Source of the DNA: Oscillospiraceae bacterium
GTDB lineage: Bacteria > Bacillota > Clostridia > Oscillospirales > Acutalibacteraceae
Reading direction: 5' to 3'
Assembly: GCA_015066105.1 (NCBI GenBank)
Contig: SVOY01000001.1
Location: forward strand, 1 to 64,000
DNA length: 64,000 nt
Shown here piece after piece: positions 51,063 to 58,022 of this stretch. Numbering within the stretch: the stretch's first letter is position 1; each line of letters opens with the position of its first letter. The notes beneath the pieces were generated by a model, which made no database searches, was not told where the DNA came from, and saw nothing but the letters and a program-made list of their open reading frames with translations. A program made the position numbers and the translations under genes.

Positions 51063-52205
51063 ATGAAAAAGAAAAGAATTATGTCAACAGTAAGCCTTAT
51101 GCTTGCAATTATTATGCTCTTCGGCACGGTTTCCGTTGCCGCCGTTGATGTAACATACACAACTGTACCCCAGACAACAACTGAACCTGTAGTTGAAGAA
51201 GAAAAGTCGGATGATTATTGGGAAGGCTACTATGACGGCTACGATGAAGGCTACAGTGATGCTGAAAGCGAGGACTACGACAGCGGATATGAAGACGGCT
51301 ACTATGACGGTATGGGTGAAGGATATTTAGACGGCTACTATCAGGGTTACTACGACGGTGTGAACGCTTTCAGAGAGCCTTCGGTTTTTGAAAAGGTTGA
51401 AAGCTTTTTCTACGAGCTCAAGTACAGAATTGAAGATTTCTTCTACAGAATTCATAATTTTTTTGAAATGCTTTTCAAAATAGGTGACTATGCACCTGCC
51501 ACGCCAATCGATCCCGAGGCAGACTTCATTCCCGACGGTTCACAGCCTAACCTTGCAGGTGATGAGGCTGCAGCTGCTCTTTGTGAAGAATTTAACGCTC
51601 TCATCGAAGACTTCAAGGAAATTGATGAAGCCGTTGCTATAACAAAAAAGGTTGACGTTGCAATAACGGCAAAAGATCTTCCTTCTGCTGTGCAGGGCAT
51701 TGTAAATGAGGTTATCGAGCAGTTTGTAATTGATGATGCAACAACAAACAATTATGTTGCAGGTGAATATGCATACGAGGTACAGTCAACACAGCTTTAT
51801 CCCGAAGGTCTTGCCGAGGCAACAAAAACCGTAAATGCTGACGGCACAACGGATTACAAGTTTGTTGTTATTGCTGAGGCTGCTTATTTTGACGGACATT
51901 ATACCGAAGGTGTAAAGTATGAAAACGGTCAGTTTTATTCTGGCGTTGGTCTTCAGCACGATCTTGTTGCCGACACTCTTTATATTGAATATGCTGACCT
52001 TGACCCTGTAACAATTACATCTGCTGAAATTTACTATCCCGGTGCAACAATCACTGCAAAGACCGATGCCAATGGCAGACTTATTGCTTATGATGTGGAT
52101 ATGCCCGTAAGCGGCACCGGCGAGGCAAAGATTTCTGTAATTGATATCAAGGCAAGCCTTGAAGGCTACAGGAATGAAGGTATCACAGCTGTATACGCTG
52201 ACTGA
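51063..52205 (+). CDS. Exported protein with Gly-Tyr-Asp repeats and Phe-rich helix
   Basis: 380 residues. A signal peptide (about 1-27, VSVAAV) is followed by a short Thr/Glu linker and residues 50-98 built of GYYDGYDEGYSD-like repeats, which match the DGxxxGYxxGY pattern of Yae1-type repeats. Residues about 106-140 form an amphipathic helix (VESFFYELKYRIEDFFYRI, then HNFFEMLFKIG). The rest, 150-380, is a beta-rich domain of unknown family. The middle helix matches the pattern of the small peptides encoded at 49.2-49.7 kb. The gene is followed after 20 bases by the 213-residue Cys/His protein, so they share an operon. AAGGAGAATCATT is the ribosome site. Confidence 0.8.
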   Translation: MKKKRIMSTVSLMLAIIMLFGTVSVAAVDVTYTTVPQTTTEPVVEEEKSDDYWEGYYDGYDEGYSDAESEDYDSGYEDGYYDGMGEGYLDGYYQGYYDGVNAFREPSVFEKVESFFYELKYRIEDFFYRIHNFFEMLFKIGDYAPATPIDPEADFIPDGSQPNLAGDEAAAALCEEFNALIEDFKEIDEAVAITKKVDVAITAKDLPSAVQGIVNEVIEQFVIDDATTNNYVAGEYAYEVQSTQLYPEGLAEATKTVNADGTTDYKFVVIAEAAYFDGHYTEGVKYENGQFYSGVGLQHDLVADTLYIEYADLDPVTITSAEIYYPGATITAKTDANGRLIAYDVDMPVSGTGEAKISVIDIKASLEGYRNEGITAVYAD

Positions 52206-52225
52206 AATAAAAGGAGAAAAATAAA

Positions 52226-52867
52226 ATGAAGAAAATAGTCAGCTTAGCTCTTGCACTGCTTGTGCTTATGTCAACAGTTGTGCTTACGGCAAGCGCTTCA
52301 ACAATAAAAGATGGCATGAGTAATTGCCCCAGTTGCGGAAAATATTATCCTGTAACCTATGTTGAACCGTCCTGCACAAAAGCTGCTCATTACAGAATCT
52401 TTTGTACTGATTGCAGAGATCACTATGAATTTAAATTTGATGAAACCAAGCCTGCGCTCGGTCATGATGAAGCTGTTGAGGTTGTTAAGGCAACCTGTAT
52501 GGAACGCGGCTATGACAGGCATTACTGCAAAAGATGCGGAGAAACCTTTTATCGGAAAAATGTAGTAGAGCCTTACGGTCACGATTATGTGCAGTATGAA
52601 AGAGATCCTTCATGGGCGAAGGATGAGTGCAGATATAAAAAAATCTGCAAACGTTGCGGAAACGACGGCTCGATGATTTACCCGGGCGGTCACGCTCATA
52701 TAAACGAGGATAACAAGTGTGTTCGATGCAATTTTGATTTCGAAACGGAATGCGGTCATTTTTGTCATAAGGACGGCTTTTTAGGCTTCATATATAAAAT
52801 TGCAAGAGTATTCTGGGCTATATTCAAAACAAACGAGTACTGCGAATGTGGTAAACTTCATTGGTAA
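52226..52867 (+). CDS. Exported Cys/His protein, miniature of the giant repeat protein
   Basis: 213 residues. A signal peptide ends near ASAS (residue 25). About three repeat units follow: VEPSCTKAAHYRIFCTDC...ALGH, VKATCMERGYDRHYCKRC...PYGH, and a variant with CRYKKICKRC...PGGH. The tail CHKDGFLGFIYKIARVFWAI continues FKTNEYCECGKLHW and aligns with the last 39 residues of the 3603-residue protein. The shared tail suggests the same anchoring or binding site at the surface. It lies 20 bases after the Tyr/Gly-repeat gene behind AAAGGAG. Confidence 0.85.
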   Translation: MKKIVSLALALLVLMSTVVLTASASTIKDGMSNCPSCGKYYPVTYVEPSCTKAAHYRIFCTDCRDHYEFKFDETKPALGHDEAVEVVKATCMERGYDRHYCKRCGETFYRKNVVEPYGHDYVQYERDPSWAKDECRYKKICKRCGNDGSMIYPGGHAHINEDNKCVRCNFDFETECGHFCHKDGFLGFIYKIARVFWAIFKTNEYCECGKLHW

Positions 52868-52898
52868 TTAAAAATAATTTACAAAAGGAGGAATAACG

Positions 52899-53057
52899 AT
52901 GTTGGAAAAATTCGCAATTTTTGTACTTGAATGGTTTACTAAGCTTTTATGTACACCGTTTCTTGTATTTTTTGTAATGTTGCCGGCAAGCATAATCAGC
53001 GGTGAAGAAGCAGCACGAGACCTTGCTGAATCATTTTTCGGCTCCTGGTCCGAATGA
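52899..53057 (+). CDS. Small hydrophobic peptide 4, 52 residues
   Basis: MLEKFAIFVLEWFTKLLCTP, then FLVFFVMLPASIISG, then an acidic amphipathic tail EEAARDLAESFFGSWSE. AAAGGAGG lies 8 bases before the ATG. Residues 5-34 could span the membrane. It lies 31 bases after the Cys/His protein gene with no terminator between, so it belongs to that operon, and a strong terminator follows. It shares the Phe-rich helix style of the other small peptides but is more hydrophobic. Confidence 0.7.
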   Translation: MLEKFAIFVLEWFTKLLCTPFLVFFVMLPASIISGEEAARDLAESFFGSWSE

Positions 53058-53063
53058 TAAAAT

Positions 53064-53128
53064 AAAGCGGTAGGATTACGCCGACACCCTTATGGGGTGT
53101 CGGCGCAGACCTGCCGCTTTTCCTTTTT
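53064..53128 (+). terminator. Terminator of the exported-protein operon
   Basis: Inner stem CGCCGACACCC/GGGTGTCGGCG (53079-53105) within outer AAAGCGG/CCGCTTT (53064-53070, 53114-53120), then TTCCTTTTTT. Confidence 0.9.
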
Positions 53129-53213
53129 TACATAATTTCTTGACAGCGCAAATAATTTGTATTATAATGTAAAATGAATAAATACATATTTGATATATTT
53201 AGGAGATGTCGTT

Positions 53214-53963
53214 ATGGAGAATATGATTTGCGCCTGCTGCGGCAAGGAAATTACCATTGACCAATACAGAGTATACTGCCCCGAATGTAAGGCGGATTAT
53301 CACAAGGAATGCTGGATGAAAAACGGCGGCTGTGTAATTGACGGCTGCAAGTATAACCGTAAGCCCGTTGTCGGCATCTGCCCCAACTGTCACACACCCC
53401 TTAAAAAGGAATATGCCTACTGCACAAGGTGCGGCAGACCCACAAATCCTCTTATGAATCTTGTTACATATCCTAACGGCAGCCGCTTCTACGTTCCCAA
53501 TACAGAGGCAGAATGTGCCGAAAAGCTTATCGGCGAAAAGAGCGATGAGTTTATGAAGGACTTTTACGAAATGGAGGTTAAAAAGCTCAAGCCCTCCTGG
53601 AGCTTCCCTGCCTTCCTTTTCAACGGCTTCTGGTATATTTACCGTAAAATGTATAAGCAGGGTATCGCACTTCTTCTTTTTGTTGCTCTTCTTATCAATT
53701 CAATCACCTTCTTCCCCGAGCATCGCTTCCTGAGCATTCCCGTCACGGTGCTTCTGTTTATCGCAAGCGGTATTTTCGGCAACGGCATTTATATGCGTCA
53801 CATCAAAAATGTTGCACGCGGTGCTCTTGAGGCTCCCGCAAACCTTCGTATGGATTATATACATAAGCACGGTGAAACCGACAAAAAGGGCCTTGCAATA
53901 GCAATAGCCGTTTGTGCGGTGCTTCTTGCCGCTTTTGTTTTCCTTGCAAAGAGCGTAATCTGA
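53214..53963 (+). CDS. Membrane protein with prokaryotic RING-type zinc finger and DUF2628-like region
   Basis: 249 residues. Residues 4-45 hold CACCGKEI...CPECKADYHKECW...C, a Prok-RING-like cross-brace. A second zinc ribbon at about 52-78 has CPNCHTPL...CTRCGRP. The region after 125 (PSWSFPAFLFNGFWYIYRKM) and three to four hydrophobic helices match DUF2628-type small membrane proteins. The zinc fingers would lie in the cytoplasm. The function is unknown. The start at 53214 is behind AGGAGATG rather than the ATG 24 bases earlier. Confidence 0.82.
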   Translation: MENMICACCGKEITIDQYRVYCPECKADYHKECWMKNGGCVIDGCKYNRKPVVGICPNCHTPLKKEYAYCTRCGRPTNPLMNLVTYPNGSRFYVPNTEAECAEKLIGEKSDEFMKDFYEMEVKKLKPSWSFPAFLFNGFWYIYRKMYKQGIALLLFVALLINSITFFPEHRFLSIPVTVLLFIASGIFGNGIYMRHIKNVARGALEAPANLRMDYIHKHGETDKKGLAIAIAVCAVLLAAFVFLAKSVI

Positions 53964-53991
53964 GCCTTATAAATTAAAAGAAAAATACCCC

Positions 53992-54020
53992 TTGACTTAT
54001 TTAAAGTTATGGGGTATAAT
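53992..54020 (+). promoter_or_regulatory. Promoter of T-box-pheST
   Basis: TTGACT, 17 bp, TATAAT. Confidence 0.85.
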
Positions 54021-54028
54021 TTTTGCAA

Positions 54029-54267
54029 TATTTTAAAAAAGCTATGACCGGGAACAAGTAAGTGACGGAGAATTTACTTAAAGAGAGCGGCGGTCGGTGT
54101 GAAGCCGCAGTAAACCTGAACCGAATTTCTACCCGTGAGCCGTCTGTGAAAAGCAGGCTGTGGGCATCGCATTAAGGTGCATTAAAGCGGCAGGGGACTT
54201 CCCTTGCAATTTGAGTGGTACCGCGGTTATTTTCCGTCTCATTGTTATGAGGCGGTTTATTTTTTTG
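54029..54267 (+). ncRNA. Phe T-box riboswitch leader
   Basis: The T-box core TGGTACCGCGG is at 54216-54226. A terminator stem follows (54234-54242 with 54247-54255) with a T run. Stem I shows GTGACGGAG and GGTGTGAAGCC elements, and the specifier TTC (phenylalanine) is at 54127-54129. Uncharged tRNA-Phe would favour the antiterminator and allow reading of pheST. Confidence 0.92.
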
Positions 54268-54301
54268 TAAATAATATTTTCAATTTATACGGAGGTTTAA
54301 A

Positions 54302-55351
54302 ATGGAAAGTAAAATCATACTTGTCAGAGATGAATTTACTGCCGAGCTTGAAAAGGCAGAAAATTCAGCCGACCTTGAAGCCATAAGAGTAAAATACTTG
54401 GGCAAAAAGGGTCCCGTAACCGAGCTTATGAAGGGAATGAAGGACCTTACTCCCGATGAGAAAAAGGCTTTCGGTCAGAAGGTTAACGACCTTAAGAGTG
54501 AGCTTACGGAAAAGCTTACCGAAAAGACGAAATTCTTAAAGGAGCAGGAAATTCTTAAGGAAATTGAGTCAATGCCCGAATTTGATATTTCAATGCCCGC
54601 CGCACTCGGCGAGGGCTCATATCATCCCGTAACCCTTGTTCAGCGCGAATGTGAAAGAATTTTCAAAACAATGGGCTTTGCCGTTGAGGATTATTCCGAA
54701 ATTGTAACAGACTACGAGTGCTTTGAGGCTCTTAACATTCCCAAGCACCACCCGGCAAGAGATATGCAGGATACCTATTATCTTGAAAACGGCCAGCTTT
54801 TAAAGAGCCACACCTCAGCCGCACAGAACGCTATTTATAAAAAGTATAAGGATGCGCTTATCAATGACGGTGTGCCCATCAAGGCAATTTTCCCCGGCCG
54901 CTGCTTCCGTAACGAGGCAACCGACGCCTGCCACGAAAACACCTTCTTCCAGATGGAGGGCGTTATGGTTGATAAGGATATTTCGATTTCAAACCTTATC
55001 TATTTTATGAAAACAATGCTCTCAGAGGTATTTCGCAAGGACCTTAAGGTAAGACTGCGTCCCGGCTTCTTCCCCTTTGTTGAGCCCGGCTTTGAGCTTG
55101 ACATCAGCTGCCTTATCTGCGGCGGTGAGGGCTGTCCCTCCTGCAAGCACAGCGGCTGGCTTGAGCTTTGCCCCTGCGGTATGATTCACCCCGAGGTGCT
55201 TAAGGCAGGCGGCATTGACCCCGATGAATACACCGGCTTTGCCTTTGGTCTCGGCCTCACCCGTCTTGTTATGATGAAGTACGGAATCAAGGATATCCGT
55301 GACCTTAATTCAGGCAGCCTTAAAACACTCACACAGTTTATTGACGAATAA
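54302..55351 (+). CDS. pheS: Phenylalanyl-tRNA synthetase alpha subunit
   Basis: 349 residues, usual length. An N-terminal coiled coil is followed by the class II core: HPARDMQDTYY, LLKSHTSAAQ, FRNEATDACHENTFFQMEG (motif 2) and the motif 3 glycines in GFAFGLGLTRLVMMKYGI. A zinc-type insert CLICGGEGCPSCKHSGW precedes motif 3, as in other clostridial PheS. It charges tRNA-Phe as an alpha2-beta2 enzyme with PheT, encoded 18 bases downstream. Transcription is controlled by the T-box leader. ACGGAGG precedes the ATG. Confidence 0.98.
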   Translation: MESKIILVRDEFTAELEKAENSADLEAIRVKYLGKKGPVTELMKGMKDLTPDEKKAFGQKVNDLKSELTEKLTEKTKFLKEQEILKEIESMPEFDISMPAALGEGSYHPVTLVQRECERIFKTMGFAVEDYSEIVTDYECFEALNIPKHHPARDMQDTYYLENGQLLKSHTSAAQNAIYKKYKDALINDGVPIKAIFPGRCFRNEATDACHENTFFQMEGVMVDKDISISNLIYFMKTMLSEVFRKDLKVRLRPGFFPFVEPGFELDISCLICGGEGCPSCKHSGWLELCPCGMIHPEVLKAGGIDPDEYTGFAFGLGLTRLVMMKYGIKDIRDLNSGSLKTLTQFIDE

Positions 55352-55369
55352 GAAGGGAGGAGCAAAGCT

Positions 55370-57730
55370 ATGTTTTTATCAATGAATTGGATTTCAGACT
55401 TTGTTGATTTTGAGGGCCTTGATAAGCTTGAGCTTATCCGTCGCTTTTCTCTTTCAACAGCTGAGGTAGAAAACGAAATTTTCTTCAAGGGCAGTGACAT
55501 CAGCGGTATTGTTGTTGCCGAAATCAAGGAAGTTGCAGACCACCCCGAATCAAAGAAGCTCCACCTTCTCAAGGTTGATGCCGGTGACGGCAAGCTTACA
55601 GACGTTGTCTGCGGTGCACCCAATGTAAGGGTAGGTATGAAAACCGCCTTTGCAAAAATCGGCGCAAAAATCGGTGAGATTGAAATTACTCCCCGTGCCC
55701 TTGCAGGCTATACCTCTTACGGTATGTGCTGCAGCGAAAAGGAAGTCGGCATCAGTGATGACAACTCCGGCATTATGGACCTTCCCTATGAAATTGCAAA
55801 CGGCACCGACATCAAGGACGTTTACGAAATTGACGATATCGTGTTTGAGGTTGACAACAAGTCACTCACAAACCGCCCCGACCTCTGGGGTCACTACGGC
55901 ATTGCAAGAGAGTTTGCGGCACTTTGCGGCAGACCTCTCAAGGCTCTTGACACCATTGACCTTTCTGAGTATAACAGCCTGTCCTCACTTGATATGAAAA
56001 TTGAGGATAAGCTCTGTCAGCGTTATTCCTGCCTTCAGGTTGAAAACATCACAAAAGCCGTCAGCCCGGTGAATATGAGAATCCGCCTTTACTATTGCGG
56101 AATGAGAGGCATCAACCTTCTTGCCGACCTTACAAACTACCTTATGCTTGAAATGGGTCAGCCTATGCACGCCTTTGACTCACGCAAGGTTGAAAAGCTT
56201 CGCATCAAGCGCTTTGATGCTCCCTTTACCTTCACAACCCTTGACGGTGTTGAAAGGAATATTGACGAAAACACCCTTATGATATGTAACGGTGACACAC
56301 CCGTTGCCATTGCAGGTATTATGGGCGGCCTTGACAGTGAAATTGTTGAGGATACAACAAAGCTCACCCTTGAAAGTGCAACCTTCAACGCAGTTTCAAT
56401 CCGCAAGTCAACAGTACGTCTCGGCCACAGAACAGACGCCTCACAGCGTTACGAAAAGTGCCTTGACCCCGAAATGACCGTTCCTGCAATCGCACGCTTT
56501 GTCAAGCTCCTTAAGGATATTGACGGCGGTATTCAGGTTACCTCATCACTTACAGATGAATATGCCGAAAGGTACGACGACGTAACCCTCAGCTTTGACA
56601 AAAAGTTTGTTGACCGCTACACCGGCATTGAAATTGACAACGCTACAATCGTAAAAACTCTCACCTCACTCGGCTTCGGCGTTGAGCTTGAAAACGATGA
56701 GTTCACCGTTGCGGTGCCCTCCTGGAGAGCAACAAAGGATGTTACAATCAAGGCCGATATCATTGAGGAAATCACACGAATTTACGGCTACGACAACTTT
56801 GATATCCATACAACCGCAACCCCTGTTTATCCCGTGCGCCCCGACGAGGAGAAGACCCTTGAGGACAAAATCAAGGATATTCTTGTAAAACGCTTCTCAC
56901 TTCATGAGGAACATTCCTATGTATGGATGTATCACGATGAATGTAAGGCACTCGGCATTGACATTGAGGATAACATAAAGCTTGTAAATGCAACAAATCC
57001 CAATATTGAAACCATCCGCAGGTCAATTGTTCCCACTCAGCTTTGTCAGGTTAAAATCAACACCGGCTTTGCTCCCGATTTCGGCATTTTTGAGGTCGGC
57101 AGAGTTGTAGAGGGCCTTAAGGCTGACGGACTTTGCAACGAGAGAAAGAAGCTTGCCGTTACTCTCTTCTCAAAGACAAAGACCGCTGAGGCACTTTACT
57201 TTGAGCTTCGCGACATTGTTGCAACCGTTGTAGGCGATATCAAGCACTGCGAGCTTTCATACGCCAAGGCTGAGGCCGTTCACTCATATCAGCACCCCAG
57301 AAACCTCAACAAGATTATCTGCAAGGGCGTTGAAATCGGTGAAATCGGTATGATTCATCCCGTAATAAACAAGAAGGTTGATAAAAAAGGCCTTGTTGTT
57401 TACGCTGAAATAGACGTAAAGACTCTTTCTGATATTGAGGCTGATGCAATCAGATATGAGGAGCCCTCAAAGTTCCCCGGCATTGATATCGACATCTCCT
57501 TTGTCAGCGAAAAATTTGCCCCCATCGGTGAGGCAGTTAAGGCAGCGGAATGTCCCCTTATCAAGGGCATGGAGGTTGTTGACACCTACCGTGATGAGGT
57601 CGGCCAGTCAATTACGGTAAGAATTTACTTTGCACACCCCGAAAAGACCCTTACCAAGGACGAGGTTATGGATGTTGTTAACGGCATTATTGATGACCTT
57701 GCTTCAAAGGGCATTGAGATGAAGAAGTGA
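55370..57730 (+). CDS. pheT: Phenylalanyl-tRNA synthetase beta subunit
   Basis: 786 residues. Domains in order: an EMAP/OB tRNA-binding domain at about 40-150 (HPESKKLHLLKVDAGDG), the B3/B4 editing domain at about 210-390, B5 at about 400-475, the class II-like catalytic core fragment, and the anticodon-binding domain at the C-terminus (FPGIDIDISFV, RIYFAHPEKTLT). It edits misacylated Tyr-tRNA-Phe and binds tRNA. It is encoded in the T-box operon directly after pheS. Confidence 0.98.
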   Translation: MFLSMNWISDFVDFEGLDKLELIRRFSLSTAEVENEIFFKGSDISGIVVAEIKEVADHPESKKLHLLKVDAGDGKLTDVVCGAPNVRVGMKTAFAKIGAKIGEIEITPRALAGYTSYGMCCSEKEVGISDDNSGIMDLPYEIANGTDIKDVYEIDDIVFEVDNKSLTNRPDLWGHYGIAREFAALCGRPLKALDTIDLSEYNSLSSLDMKIEDKLCQRYSCLQVENITKAVSPVNMRIRLYYCGMRGINLLADLTNYLMLEMGQPMHAFDSRKVEKLRIKRFDAPFTFTTLDGVERNIDENTLMICNGDTPVAIAGIMGGLDSEIVEDTTKLTLESATFNAVSIRKSTVRLGHRTDASQRYEKCLDPEMTVPAIARFVKLLKDIDGGIQVTSSLTDEYAERYDDVTLSFDKKFVDRYTGIEIDNATIVKTLTSLGFGVELENDEFTVAVPSWRATKDVTIKADIIEEITRIYGYDNFDIHTTATPVYPVRPDEEKTLEDKIKDILVKRFSLHEEHSYVWMYHDECKALGIDIEDNIKLVNATNPNIETIRRSIVPTQLCQVKINTGFAPDFGIFEVGRVVEGLKADGLCNERKKLAVTLFSKTKTAEALYFELRDIVATVVGDIKHCELSYAKAEAVHSYQHPRNLNKIICKGVEIGEIGMIHPVINKKVDKKGLVVYAEIDVKTLSDIEADAIRYEEPSKFPGIDIDISFVSEKFAPIGEAVKAAECPLIKGMEVVDTYRDEVGQSITVRIYFAHPEKTLTKDEVMDVVNGIIDDLASKGIEMKK

Positions 57731-57785
57731 GAAAAGGGCCGAGGGCCAAGCGCCAAGGGCCAAGGGCTGAATAATAGTTGACGAT

Positions 57786-57866
57786 ATATAAAATTAAAAG
57801 TTTTGGTCAAGCTTTTTCAAAAGCTTGTCAGGGGTTTAAGGGGGCGATGCCCCCTTAACTTTTTTA
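57786..57866 (+). repeat. Intergenic repeat copy 2 with terminator
   Basis: It matches the copy at 34501, with 42 identical bases at the start and small indels later. It holds AAGCTTTT/AAAAGCTT and AAGGGGGC/GCCCCCTT and serves as a terminator after pheT. The preceding 57730-57770 is a degenerate GGGCCAAG-type tract. Confidence 0.85.
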
Positions 57867-57867
57867 T
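57838..57867 (+). terminator. Terminator of pheST within repeat copy 2
   Basis: AAGGGGGC/GCCCCCTT with a 3-base loop, then AACTTTTTT. Confidence 0.85.
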
Positions 57868-57883
57868 AATGAATGCAAGAATA

Positions 57884-57920
57884 AAAGCAGGCGTTTATTG
57901 ACAAACACCTGCTTTACTTT
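57884..57920. terminator. Second hairpin terminator between pheT and the DUF4965-type gene
   Basis: AAAGCAGGCGTTT pairs with AAACACCTGCTTT with one mismatch; T-rich on the plus side. It could serve both convergent units. Confidence 0.7.
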
Positions 57921-58022
57921 TTGATGATTTGTTTTATCGCTCGCCGCGGGGCGTTGCTTTTTTGAAAAAAAGCAACCAAAAAACTTTTATTGTTTTTTTG
58001 CTTTTACGTTACTCGGCCCTTA

